From Metellina segmentata (lineage: Eukaryota; Arthropoda; Arachnida; Araneae; Tetragnathidae), in NCBI GenBank assembly GCA_947359465.1, contig OX375879.1, forward strand, positions 96,334,396 to 96,398,395: a stretch of 64,000 nt of DNA, read 5' to 3'. The translations under genes were made by a program, and so were the position numbers. How positions within the stretch are numbered: the stretch's first letter is position 1; each line of letters opens with the position of its first letter. Below, piece after piece: positions 45,423 to 56,560 of the stretch. The notes under the pieces were generated by a model, which was given only the letters and a program-made list of their open reading frames with translations, was not told the origin of the DNA and searched no databases.

Positions 45423-47078
45423 CAAATGGACGTGTTTACGTTTGGAGAACACCACAAGAAGCCTATCAAGTTGACTGTCTTCGGCCTACGGTTAAGCAAG
45501 GCTGCGGTTCAGTGATGATCTGGGGTGCGATATCACATCGTGGTCTTGGCCCACTTGTTGTTCTGAATGGCAGTGTCACAGGATAGGATTATGTTAGTCT
45601 TCTGGTCAAATGGACGTGTTTACGTTTGGAGAACACCACAAGAAGCCTATCAAGTTGACTGTCTTCGGCCTACGGTTAAGCAAGGCTGCGGTTCAGTGAT
45701 GATCTGGGGTGCGATATCACATCGTGGTCTTGGCCCACTTGTTGTTCTGAATGGCAGTGTTACAGGATAGGATTATGTTAGTCTTCTGGTCAAATGGACG
45801 TGTTTACGTTTGGAGAACACCACAAGAAGCCTATCAAGTTGACTGTCTTCAGCCTACGGTTAAGCAAGGCTGCGGTTCAGTGATGATCTGGGGTGCTATA
45901 TCACATCGTGGTCTTGGCCCACTTGTTGTTCTGAATGGCAGTGTTACAGGATAGGATTATGTTAGTCTTCTGGTCAAATGGACGTGTTTACGTTTGGAGA
46001 ACACCACAAGAAGCCTATCAAGTTGACTGTCTTCGGCCTACGGTTAAGCAAGGCTGCGGTTCAGTGATGATCTGGGGTGCGATATCACATCGTGGTCTTG
46101 GCCCACTTGTTGTTCTGAATGGCAGTGTTACAGGATAGGATTATGTTAGTCTTCTGGTCAAATGGACGTGTTTACGTTTGGAGAACACCACAAGAAGCCT
46201 ATCAAGTTGACTGTCTTCAGCCTACGGTTAAGCAAGGCTGCGGTTCAGTGATGATCTGGGGTGCTATATCACATCGTGGTCTTGGCCCACTTGTTGTTCT
46301 GAATGGCAGTGTTACAGGATAGGATTATGTTAGTCTTCTGGTCAAATGGACGTGTTTACGTTTGGAGAACACCACAAGAAGCCTATCAAGTTGACTGTCT
46401 TCGGCCTACGGTTAAGCAAGGCTGCGGTTCAGTGATGATCTGGGGTGCGATATCACATCGTGGTCTTGGCCCACTTGTTGTTCTGAATGGCAGTGTTACA
46501 GGATAGGATTATGTTAGTCTTCTGGTCAAATGGACGTGTTTACGTTTGGAGAACACCACAAGAAGCCTATCAAGTTGACTGTCTTCAGCCTACGGTTAAG
46601 CAAGGCTGCGGTTCAGTGATGATCTGGGGTGCGATATCACATCGTGGTCTTGGCCCACTTGTTGTTCTGAATGGCAGTGTTACAGGATAGGATTATGTTA
46701 GTCTTCTGGTCAAATGGACGTGTTTACGTTTGGAGAACACCACAAGAAGCCTATCAAGTTGACTGTCTTCGGCCTACGGTTAAGCAAGGCTGCGGTTCAG
46801 TGATGATCTGGGGTGCGATATCACATCGTGGTCTTGGCCCACTTGTTGTTCTGAATGGCAGTGTTACAGGATAGGATTATGTTAGTCTTCTGGTCAAATG
46901 GACGTGTTTACGTTTGGAGAACACCACAAGAAGCCTATCAAGTTGACTGTCTTCAGCCTACGGTTAAGCAAGGCTGCGGTTCAGTGATGATCTGGGGTGC
47001 TATATCACATCGTGGTCTTGGCCCACTTGTTGTTCTGAATGGCAGTGTTACAGGATAGGATTATGTTAGTCTTCTGGT
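45423..47078 (+). repeat. Nine tandem copies of a 184-bp transposase segment
   Basis: Copies start at 45423 and every 184 bp to 46895. Each begins AAATGGACGTGTTTACG and ends TTAGTCTTCTGGTC, and they are almost identical. Because 184 is not a multiple of three, each copy shifts the frame, and each contains GGATAG. CTTCGGCC and CTTCAGCC variants occur in the order G,G,A,G,A,G,A,G,A; TGCGATA or TGCTATA is a second variable site. Single-copy transposase sequence resumes immediately after the last copy (CGACCATCTTCATCC). Confidence 0.95.
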
Positions 47079-47500
47079 CGACCATCTTCATCCAATGGTG
47101 CAAACTGTGTTACCTGATAAAAGACCAGTCTTCCAAGAAAATAATGCCCTCATTCACACCTGTGGAATTGCCCGAGACTGGTTTTGTGAATACGAAGATG
47201 AAATAGAGCTCCTCATCTGGCCCCCTCAGTCCCCTGATCTCACCATAATTGAACCTTTGTGGGATATTTTGGAAAACAAGCTGCGCAGTCGATTCCCCCC
47301 CTCCAAGGACACTTTCTGAATTAGGGACTTTTTTGCAATTTGAGTGGGAAGGTATCCCTCTGAATGTTGTACGTGACTTGTATTTGTCAATTCCACGTCG
47401 GATACAAGCTGTAATTCATGCAAAAGGAGGACCAACGGCCTATTAATAAAAAAAAATTCTCTTTTCCCAGGTGTTCACATTATTTTGTCCAACCCATGTA

Positions 47501-48958
47501 GAGCATAGAACAGACAGACGGACAGGCAGACCTACGCAATCAAGAGTCAGTCATTAAATAAAGATAAGTACTCACAGTAAGCAAAGTTTCATGAAAATAT
47601 ATGAAACCGTGTGCACGTGTATAGGGTTCACACAATACAGACATACACCAAATGTACAAGAAGGGGATTTGGAATCACAAGTGTCCAAAACGGATAGAAA
47701 ACTTGAAATGGGTCTAAAATATTCAATGTACAAACGAACACTCTATTCTTATTTATATGGACTAGCAAAATATCCGACCTTACTTGGTTTCAATTGGTTT
47801 ACTCTAGATTGATCTGCATAATCAAAATATGTAATGACTTCTGTCTTTCGTAGAATAAAATAATATTTTAACACCTTTTGCCATCTTATAATTTCTACAG
47901 CTTTACTTTGGATACAAATCCTACACATGCATATCCATTCATGTAATACATTTCACATACATTGCACTCTTGCTGTATAACAAAGTTACAAAAAGACGAA
48001 AGGTGAGACTAAGTTACTACTACAAAACACGATTTTGAGGGAGATTTGGAATTATTTTTGGTTTAAGATCTTAACATGCTCAGCTCAATTAATAAAAATG
48101 ACGATTTAAGGTGAATGCTCTCGCACTCATAGTCAACATTTTTTTTTTTTACTTATGTCACTTTTGCAACAGGCATGCGACATTGAGGAATTTTGCAATC
48201 TTCTCCTGGATTTTATGACAAAGAATATTTTAATGCTTGAAAGGTTTTAGTTCGAATTTTTCAAACATTATTATTCTTTCAATAACCGCATCATTCTTTC
48301 AATAACGGTATTATTCTTTCAATAACGGTATTATTATTTAAATAACGGTATAATTACACTTAAAATTTGCTTTATTCTGACTTACCTTCCACTTTAAGCC
48401 GGATACTTTGAAGTTGTGTTGCGTGTGGTGAACTGGAAATACAATTTATTAAAATAATAAGTATTTAAAACAGAAAAAAAAAGAAAACAGCAAAATAGAA
48501 CAAATAAAAAATGTCGGGAAAAAAGTTGTTTTAATGAAATTAATTCTCGATTCATTTTTTAATCTCTTGATCTCGAACAGTTACCACTACAACTAAAAAG
48601 TGCACAAAATTTAAAAATGCGAAATTAATTCAAAGCGAAAGAAACAGAAAATATCACTGCACGCGCTATCAACCAACTCGAGTTTCCGTTTCATTCCCGT
48701 TAGTTGAAAAATATCGTCTGTCCCAGATATTCGGAAATCGTTTACATTGCCCAAAGAACAAAAATAAGATTTGAAATAAATGAAGTATCAGAGCAAAAAT
48801 TCCACTAAAAAAATGTAAACAACGCAGTAGTGTGCGTGTTTGGTAAAGCAATTCAAATAATTGTTTTCTCAATATCCATTCCAGTTTCTCCAAAACTTCC
48901 AAATTATGGTGTATTTAAGTATACTTACTCTGGTGTTTTAGCATGAAACTTATCTAAA
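47501..48958. repeat. Segmental duplication: end of copy A and most of copy B
   Basis: 47501-47755 is the right end of copy A and matches 50931-51255 (TAGAAAACTTGAAATGGGTC, GAACAGACAGAC). 47756-48958 is copy B of 42036-43430, beginning directly where copy A ends, so the arrangement is tandem. Near 48280-48350 a local microduplication gives several TTATTCTTTCAATAACGGTA-like repeats. No genes were seen. Confidence 0.7.
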
Positions 48959-50930
48959 TCTCTGCTATTGTAAAAGGAAGCGTTTGTATATGTGTCTGTA
49001 TGTCTCTATGAACTGTCCTGACGAATCTATGGCACTTACAATATTGAGATTTGGCATACAGGTAGTCCAAATTTTTTGCGATTTTTCTCCCCCCCCCAAA
49101 GATTCTTAAAATTTAATCTAGAACATTTAAAAAAATAATTTGTTGGAATTTAATTATTATTGTTTTCGATAGAATGGCAACAGTATAAAGAGATGACAGA
49201 TTCCAAATTTATTTTTTCCATTTCCGTTTGATTTTCCGAGGAACCATTTCAGCGGACGAACAAAACAAATTAAGTTTTAACTGGTTCTGTAGTTCTTTTT
49301 TTTTTCTATCTCCTAGATCGTTAAAGATAGAGTTAAAATTTCAACGGATTCGAAATCTGCGGAAAATTTTCCAATTAATGAATACCTAAAAATATGATTT
49401 TCTTTAAATAAATAATTTTTAAATTGTAACTTTTATATTTTTTCCCATAGGAATTTGACCTTCGCTATCAAGAAATCACAGATTCCATGTACTGCGCTCA
49501 AACAATTCCAGCGAAGGGAAGCAAAACAAATAAAAAAAATTTTGACTAGCATTGTTTAGTTCTTTTTTGTAAAATCGGGATCGTTAAGGCCCGGTGCATA
49601 CATCCGGTTTTTCAACGTGTGGTGCCGCTACGCAAGTGCGATCTGAGATACAGAGGATGCAGTGGAGTAGTGCACACATGCCTCCGGCGACGCACGTTTA
49701 ACTTGCGTGCAATTTGTACCGCAGTTCACCACAGCTCAGCACCTCGCTGCACACTCTTCTGCGGTCTGAAGTACATTGTTTTCATAAATAAATGAAATAT
49801 AAATAATAATTAAACGTAAATAAACAACAATCACAGTTACAGTTAAATTACAGCTCGTAGCGAGCTAATAAATAAAATAAATTGAGGCTTTGCAGTCGGA
49901 ACTTAGAGTTGAAAAGCCAGTGTTTACGTTTTCATCTGTCAAAGTGGGCGTGGCACGATCAGCTGATGCTTTGTTTACATTTTTTATAGTTCATTTTAAC
50001 TTATTTCTAATTTGAATTAAAGTAAAAGAGTTGCATCACTGGAAAGGTCTTGAATAGGAGATTTCAAAAACACCAAAACATAAAAATCGATATTTTGAAG
50101 GTATGTAGGGTACCAACTCCCCTTAATTAATGGTTGTATCCAATAATTATGAGGTTTTGTCCTCGGATCTTTCCCTCAAGGGACTGATCCCGGACCGTCG
50201 TCAATAGCCCGTTGTGTTGCTCTAGTACGACGTTAATTAAAATTACCATTACCAATTACCAAAATTACCAATAACGTCAATTGTGTTTCAAAATATACTT
50301 TTTTTACACCGAGTAGGCGAAATAAACACATTTTCTTTGATAGAATATTTATCGCAAATGGCGCGAAATGAGTACTTGCGTTATTTCACGGTTATGTGTG
50401 CATAGTTGGGCTTTGGTGACGCAACGGCGCTACACGTTAAAATAACGGATGTGTGCACCGGTCCTAATGATAGATTAAAAATTTCTACGAATTTGAAATC
50501 TGCGGAAAATTTTATATTAGATCGATGCCTTATACATTTGATTTTCTCTTAAAAAAATAACTTTTCAACTTCGCAATTAAATGGGAATGCGTAGCAATCA
50601 CCGGGGTTGGCGAGCATCAGCGAGCAGTGGTCACACCTGAAATCACGAAAAGAAATGTCCCGGGCAAGAACAATTTTACATTAGATATAATTTTCTTTTA
50701 CTAAATAAATTTTCAATTGAAAATTTATATTTTCGCACGAGATTGTGAAGTCACGCCAATTAGATCTCTACGCAATTCAAATTTGGCCGCATTTGACAAT
50801 GACGAGGCCATCACGGCGTTGCCGTGGAGTTGGTTTGCTTCGCAAATTCGTATCAATCACCGGGGGTTAGCGAGCAATGGTCACACCTGACCCCACGAAA
50901 AGAACCGTCACGTGCAACGTCGGTAATGAA
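48959..50930 (+). mobile_element. Helitron-like composite interrupting copy B
   Basis: The 5' end is TCTCTGCTATTGTAAAAGG after AAA, and the alignable copy A sequence continues AAATTT, so the insertion point is A^T as expected for Helitrons. The body matches 6154-6830, including an ATCTATGGCACTTACA-type block and GGCATACAGGTAGT. The block GCGGAAAATTTT occurs twice (about 49362, 50510). A CACGGCGTTGCCGTGGAGTT-type subterminal region is at about 50813. A clean CTAG terminus is not visible, so the 3' end is uncertain. A MITE (49588-50464) lies inside. Confidence 0.6.
49588..50464. mobile_element. MITE with TAA duplications, containing a SINE fragment
   Basis: Flanked by TAA (49585-49587, 50465-50467). 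The ends GGCCCGGTGCATACATCC and, reverse complemented, GGACCGGTGCACACATCC match the dimer at 41020-41869. A SINE 3' fragment (about 50133-50258: CCTCGGATCTTTCCCTCAAG, AATAGCCCGTTGTGTTGCTC, tail of ATTACC repeats) interrupts it, with a short CCAATAA duplication. Confidence 0.75.
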
Positions 50931-51629
50931 ATATCTGGAATAAAATTCATGTGATGCCTGAACAAACACACAAACACAAAATCGAATATAGGACGTGAGA
51001 ACAGACAGACAAACTTACGCAACCAACCAAGTTCAGTCTTTAAATGAATGCAAGTACTTACTTAATAAATATCTTAAACCGCGTGAACGTGTATAGGTCA
51101 CACACATACAGACGGATAGACAGACAGGTGGACTGACACCAATCGCTTAAGAGGCGGATTTGACATCAGAAGGGTCCAAAATGGATAGAAAACTTGAAAT
51201 GGGTCGAAAATACTCAATGTAAAAACAAATACTCCATTATTATTTTATATAGATGAGTGTTCCTTTGGGGGGCTTTTCGCGTTGCATTATAAAATGTAGA
51301 TTATGTAAAATTAAAGTTTTAAAAATTCTTTCTTCATCAATCAAATATTTATAAATTATTTACAGTATGGGAACAAATGAAATGTCAGTTCAAACATGAA
51401 TATTTTATTTAATTTGTTTTAAAAAATTTATTTTTCGATCAACACCGGTAAAACAATCTGAGCTGAGTACAGAAATCGTTTTATACTTAATGTTATTTCT
51501 AACGCGATTTAGAATTGTTTCTGGCTCAGGCCATATGTCAATTTTAGGCCTCTTAGGAGTCCTTGTGTTCGTCGACCACGTGCAGCGATACTTTCTGTTT
51601 TATTCGCTCGGTATTAATTTCCAGTTATA
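50931..51629. repeat. End of segmental duplication copy B, then A+T-rich sequence
   Basis: 50931-51255 repeats the sequence at 43436-43480 plus 47501-47755 (TATCTGGAATAAAATTCATG; TGGATAGAAAACTTGAAATG). 51256-51629 holds nothing recognisable. Confidence 0.65.
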
Positions 51630-51729
51630 CCACACATGAAGAGACATTTCATGGTAAAAGATTGGGAAACAATTGAACCATCAGGATTCTTTGGGTAATT
51701 CCTCAAATGGCAAATCCTGATTCTACAGG

Positions 51730-52050
51730 AACCGTGGTAAACCAGTAGGAAGAGCAACGGATTATTAGCAACCAGAATGTTGCGAGTTCGAAACTAGGTC
51801 CAGTCAAAGAACGTCGTGTACACGGCGACTGGTGCACGTTAAATCTGCCGTGGCCTCCAATGTCCTCACGTCGTTTTGGCGTGGAAGATTGCAGAGTATT
51901 CTGCCAGATCAAGTATTGACTTCGTCATCTCATCATGGTTCAAAATTACTTGGTGTCCTCGGATCTTTCAGTTCGTGATTGATCCCGCACCGTCGCCAGT
52001 AGCCCGTTGTGATTGCTTCAGTGCTACGTTAATTGAGATACCTACCTACC
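51730..52050 (+). mobile_element. Near-full-length tRNA-derived SINE
   Basis: A-box region AGTAGGAAGAGCAACGG (about 51744), B-box GAGTTCGAAAC (51784-51794). A central domain, GGTGCACGTTAAATCTGCCG (about 51831), is followed by the 3' part that is found alone elsewhere (CGTCATCTCATCATGGTTCA; GATCCCGCACCGTCGCCAGT) and a CCTACCTACC tail. It is the reference copy for the fragments at 21335, 34292, 36325-38135, 50133 and 54144. The stretch just upstream (51640-51720) recurs at about 54420-54520 and is a separate repeat. Confidence 0.8.
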
Positions 52051-52802
52051 CTTTAGGGCAAGGGTTCCCAACCTTTTAATGACTGCGTACCACTTGACAT
52101 TTTTAGAAATTTTTGGCGTACCACCAGTCCTATATTTTTTTTAGAAACCTATATCTAATGTCAGAAAAGTGCCCAAAGGCTTGTTTTATTTTAATTAAAA
52201 TACTAAGAACGCTTCATATTTCGTTATTAATGTACTTGCATTTCGTGTTAATGATGTTTTAATAAAGGAAAAAATTAAACGATTTTTGAAAATTAGTTTT
52301 ATTTTTTACTTACAGGTCTAAAAACAAATAATTTTAAATAATTAGTACAAACTAAGCAAACATAGATTAACCTAATCAAAAATCAATTTTTAGTGCGAAA
52401 CTTGTTGTTGTTTGTCTTTTATTAAAATATCAATATCAGGAGCAATGAAGCTTAACTTCACCTCTTAAGTCCTCTTCAACACTTAATCTGTTTCTATATT
52501 TCTTTTTTATATTCAAAAGTTCAGAAAAAACACTCTCACACAAGTACAAGTAACTAGTAATGAATGGCATAAGAAATAGCAGAGCTTGTTGGAAGATCAT
52601 TGGGTACTCGGTTTAACACCCGATCCAGAAATTAATTAGCGATTTCTCTTTAAAACTGTCTTTCATGGAACTATCGTGTGTTAGATCGATAAAACTTTTT
52701 TTTTTAATTTCGACTCATTTGGTAATGTTTCCGAAAAAGGATTTCTGATCCAGTCAAGTTTAGAATAAACTTCTATCTCTTCCTATAATGTGGTTGTACA
52801 TA

Positions 52803-53336
52803 GAGTGCCTATATAATAAGAGTGGCGACATACGGGAAACATTTTCTGATTGGCTTAGAGACCTTTTCTACCGCCCGAGGCGGTCTCTTCCTAGCTCCCG
52901 TAGACTTAACATGGGAACTTTTTGTGTGTTCGAGAAAAACGTGTGTACATTAAATAAAAAAGAAAATATAGCTTATTCATGTTCCATTACGTGTTCTAGA
53001 ATGTTTATTTATTGTTCTTTTAGTGTTTTGTCAGTATACATTTGAAGACTTTTAAGTAAATAGCTTTTTTTGAACAACATGGTGTTTCCCGAAATCTAAG
53101 TTAGAGCGTTGTGCAATCCATTTCATCAATTACGCATGTAATTGAGCGTTTATATGATTCATTTATATCGAATGTATCCATATTATAACAATCATATGCT
53201 TTTTGTTCTCCTTGAAATGATATATTAATTCGCCCAGCAATCTTCTTTGAGACGATTCTGGTAGAAAAATGTCTGCCGCGCATGCGCATTGGGCCAAATT
53301 TGGTCCCTTGTCGCCACTCTTATTATATAGGCACTC
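52803..53336. mobile_element. MITE with TA duplication nested in the hAT element
   Basis: The ends are inverted for about 28 bp: GAGTGCCTATATAATAAGAG followed by TGGCGACA on both sides. TA lies outside both (52801-52802, 53337-53338). Tc1/mariner-type mobilisation is likely from the TA. A similar GAGTGGCGAC word occurs in the repeat at 61521. Confidence 0.75.
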
Positions 53337-53735
53337 TAGTTGTACATACTGTGAAGAATCAATTGATTCTTCCAATAAAACAGTTAACATGACACCTGGC
53401 TATCTGGACTTAGGCCTAACTGGCGCCTACGTAAGCTTGCAAACGGAGACCTGTTCCCCCCTTTCGGAAGGGGTACAGAGGGAACGTCGCCGATTGTCCG
53501 GCGAATGATCGTACTGATACGTCACGAAGGCTCTCAGCCAATTCGGACGAGGTGCCGACCCGAGAACTTGAATTTGGAGGAGAAAAGAAAAGACGATTTG
53601 ATTTTTGGACGTTATACTGACGGTTGAGCAGAGACGGAACAGCGGTTCCTGGTTTTTTGCGTACTTGTGGAGTCCTGAAAAGAGCGAGCGCTCACTCCAA
53701 CATTTTCGTGAGGATATCTATCCTATTAAGAGGAT

Positions 53736-53920
53736 TGGGAACAACCTGTTCCAAATTGCTTGAACGTTGGGAACATCCTGCTCCAAAAATAGCTGTGACA
53801 TTCAGGAACATCCAGTTCCAAACTGATTGAACTTTGGGAACATCCTGTTTCAAAACTGCGGTGTAATTCAGGAACATTCGGTTCCAAACTGCTTCAAATT
53901 CGAGAACATCCTGTTCCGAA
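53736..53920. repeat. 33-35-bp minisatellite built on a palindrome
   Basis: About 5.5 units. Each holds an imperfect or perfect GGAACANNNTGTTCC (perfect in the first copy at 53738-53752), separated by AAATTGCTTGAACGTTG-type or AGCTGTGACATTCA-type spacers that largely alternate. The surrounding 53390-53700 block is GC-rich and could be part of an LTR or promoter of an unidentified element. Confidence 0.7.
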
Positions 53921-54135
53921 CGTCCGTCCTACTCCATCCGATCCCTGAACTTTAAACAATTTGTAAATAACTTCATTAATCTAGAATAAAGAAAACTCTA
54001 TGCTGTAAGAAATCTAGTAATTGATCCGCACCCTGTTAGATTCAGTTCTTTACAATACTAAAAAAATCGAACAAACTTCGTAGAATATTTGGATCGCTGG
54101 TATCATCCTTGCGTACCACCGGTTGGGAATCCCTT

Positions 54136-54294
54136 CTTTAGGGATTGATACCGGATCGTCGGCAATAGCACATTGCGTTGCTGCAGACCGACTAACCCCC
54201 ATCTTTTATGATCTGATCAGTTTCGCTAAAGACGAGATAGGACGTCATAAAGCAAATCCTGCTTACCATCGAAACAACCCACCAGGAGGGTTAA
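54136..54294. repeat. SINE piece followed by a TTAA-MITE end
   Basis: 54136-54190 continues a SINE (TTTAGGGATTGATACCGGAT, GGCAATAGCACATTGCGTTG), the target of the hAT insertion. 54206-54294 has the GATCAG..GACGAGATAGG words and the ACCAGGAGGGTTAA end of the 7306 MITE family. Confidence 0.6.
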
Positions 54295-54387
54295 CCTCTT
54301 AATTCATTTGTTGATTGTTAATTCATCTTACTGTATTTTAAGAATAGACAAACAAATTCGCCCAGTGATATAAGAGACCAGAACACT

Positions 54388-55149
54388 TTGAAAACTCCCC
54401 TTCTGTTTAAACCACGGAGAATACGAGAAGTGACATTTCACGGGGAAAGATCGGGAAACAATTCAATCACCGGGACTCTTCAACTAATTCCTCAAATGGC
54501 AAATCCCGATTCTACAAGGCTTCTAACACGCACAAATCCGCTGTTCATTCACAAACTCGATCTGACAGAATCCAGAAAACGATCCCCCACCATCGCGCAT
54601 GTCTCTTCAGTCTCCTTTCCCCCCTCGACGATAGCCCTCACCGGGAAATTAAAGCCACCGGCCACCCTACGGATTCGAAGCTCTGCCTGCCACAAGGGAT
54701 TCCGGCCATCCCCTCCAGCAGACCCCCATTTGAGAGACATGTAAGTACTTTTCCACGCTTTTCAACTTATTCCAATCGCCTTACAAATGCCCTTTCCTCA
54801 AATCCCTCTCGGTACCAGAAGAGTTTCTCGTGGAAGGACTTGCCATGGGAGATCCCGGATCGATTTCCCACTCCTCCGGTGGACGTAACAGGCTGTCTTC
54901 GGGAGCTGTCAACTAGCAGATGGTCGTTGATAATCACGCTCGATAAGTAATTATTTCGTCCATTTAACCCCAAAGGGCACTTGCCCGGTGCCGAATTGTG
55001 ATTGCGCGTTTGGTTGGTTTTAGTTGTGGTATTCTAGTCTCGGTCGTGGTGCTGGGATTTTTCCTGTGTTGGACTGGTTAATGCAAAGTGCTTTCGGCTT
55101 CGATGTAAGATTTTTTAAAGTTTTTCTTATATAAGAATCTTTTTTTATG
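54388..55149 (+). other. GC-richer block with exon-like 3' edge
   Basis: 54388-54744 is an open plus-strand frame (118 codons), clearly GC-richer than its surroundings, that runs into GAGAGACATGTAAGTAC, where ATGTAAGT is a consensus donor context. About 54420-54520 is a repeat shared with 51640-51720, which weakens the case for a coding exon. 54745-55149 is also GC-richer but unassigned. Confidence 0.25.
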
Positions 55150-56020
55150 CGCATAAGAAAAACATGGTACATAACGGAACTAGTTAAGAAAAAACGTTCG
55201 GGTTTCTTTAATGTTATCGTGTGTTGCAATAGTGCTATTGAATTCGATATTGCATTGGATTAGATTTGATATTGTAAATTATTTTCGGTTTAAACAGAAG
55301 GGTTTTAATTTTTTTTTCCAATAGTGATGTATGTTACATCGTGTAAAGGGATAATAAGTGTCAGAAAAGCGTTTAAATTTCTCTGATTTAAAGTGTTATC
55401 GTAAGTTACAATAGTACTTTTGAAATGGATACTGGATTAGATTTAACATTACATTTTGTTTTCGATTTTAACATGAGTTTTAAAAGTTTTTGTTGCATAT
55501 TGCATGGTGTAAAAGGACAAATGTCGAAAACGTGTTTGAATATTTTAAATTAAGTATAATGATGTCGGGTATATTACATTTGGGCTTTTGAATTGGATAT
55601 TAGATTAGATTTCATATTGCAAATTGTTTTTGCTTTCAAAAGAAGAGTGAGTTTTTTTTCACTATTGATGCATATTACATCGTGTAAGGGGATAATAGGT
55701 GTCAGAATAGCGTTTGAATTTCTCTGATTTAGTGTGTTATTGTATGTTACACTGGTGCTTTTGAATTTGATATTGAATTGGATTAGATTTGATAGTGCAA
55801 ATTGTTTTCGGTTTCAACAGAAGTGTCTGAATTTTTTTCGGTAGTGATGTATATTACATCGTGTAAGGGAATAATAAGTGTCAGAAAAGCGTTTGAATTT
55901 CTCTGATTTAGAGTGTTATCGTATGTTACAATAGTGCTTTTGAAATAGATATTGGATTGGATTGGATTTGATATAATTTTTTTCGGTTTCAATAGAAATT
56001 TTTAAGACATTTTGTATATA
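55150..56020. repeat. Tandem repeat with about 175-bp unit
   Basis: Nearly five diverged units starting near 55150, 55325, 55497, 55670 and 55848. Shared words include TATTACATCGTGTAAGGG, AAAAGCGTTTGAATTTCTCT, GTGTTATCGTATGTTACA and TTGGATTAGATTTGATA. The unit length and A+T richness are satellite-like; units are divergent, so it is not recent. Confidence 0.8.
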
Positions 56021-56537
56021 TATTATACACAAAACAAATATTCCACAAAAATATTGCATATATTATACATAAAATATCTTATATACCAATAATTCTATAA
56101 TATATAATATATTACACGAGATATAGATTATTGCCAAAAAATTTTGAATTTCTAAAATTATATGTGATATACAATGCTACAACAGCGCTATGAATTTTAT
56201 ATTATTTTTTCTTATAGGATTGAATATCGGAAATTGTGTGTCTTTGGTTTCCACTGTTTCCAATGTTTTAATTTTATATGTTTGAATGAATGGATAAATG
56301 TTAAAGCGGATCTGAATTTATTCAATATCGTATATTTTAAGCGTGTATGAGTCGTGAAATAGTATTGAAATAATTACTTCTATCAAGCTTAAAATAAGGT
56401 AATTAAACAAGGAAGTGATAATTAAAATTGCAGAATCATTTCTAAATTGCCCTAAAGTTACTTAAGCGTTGAGGTTATTTTAGTGTTGAATTAATAGTAG
56501 TCCTATACCCAATAAAAATTAAACGAATTGCTATTAA

Positions 56538-56560
56538 TCTCTCTCTCTCTCTCTCTCTCA
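56538..56560. repeat. (CT)n microsatellite
   Basis: About eleven CT dinucleotides in a row. Confidence 0.9.

Larger units (their letters stand above)
44629..47445 (+). pseudogene. Tc1-like transposase pseudogene of the outer element
   Basis: Starts MADLSDFKRGMIVGDRVAGA (44620s) and continues in broken frames through the HTH region (stop after STVMA; shift near 44865) to HHKNWTQQQWENV (45048). It is interrupted by the 304-bp insert, resumes with MENVLWSDESSF, then the 184-bp array, and ends VFQENNALIHT, SPDLTIIEPLWD, then RRIQAVIHAKGGPTAY with TAA and AATAAA at about 47445. The first acidic residue is intact. The second block reads QENNA where Tc1 proteins have QDNA, so the catalytic Asp is lost. 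Dead by several independent lesions. Confidence 0.88.
43482..47498 (+). mobile_element. Composite Tc1-like transposon, heavily rearranged
   Basis: The outer TIRs are CATTGGTTGGACAAAATAAT (43482) and, reverse complemented from 47498, CATGGGTTGGACAAAATAAT; both are flanked by TA (43480-43481, 47499-47500). Inside are a second Tc1 element (43503-44468 plus TA), an insertion of 304 bp with its own duplication (45068-45371), and eight extra copies of a 184-bp unit. Removing these leaves about 1254 bp, a normal Tc1 length, which supports the reconstruction. It inserted into copy A of the local segmental duplication. Confidence 0.88.
52059..54135. mobile_element. Non-autonomous hAT element with 8-bp target duplication
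   Basis: CTTTAGGG lies exactly at both sides (52051-52058, 54136-54143). The ends are CAAGGGTTCCCAACC and, reverse complemented, AAGGGATTCCCAACC, then a GCGTACCAC block on both sides. Eight-bp duplications and this type of end are typical of hAT elements. There is no transposase frame. It contains a further MITE (52803-53336) and a GC-richer block, 53341-54050, with a short tandem repeat. Confidence 0.85.
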
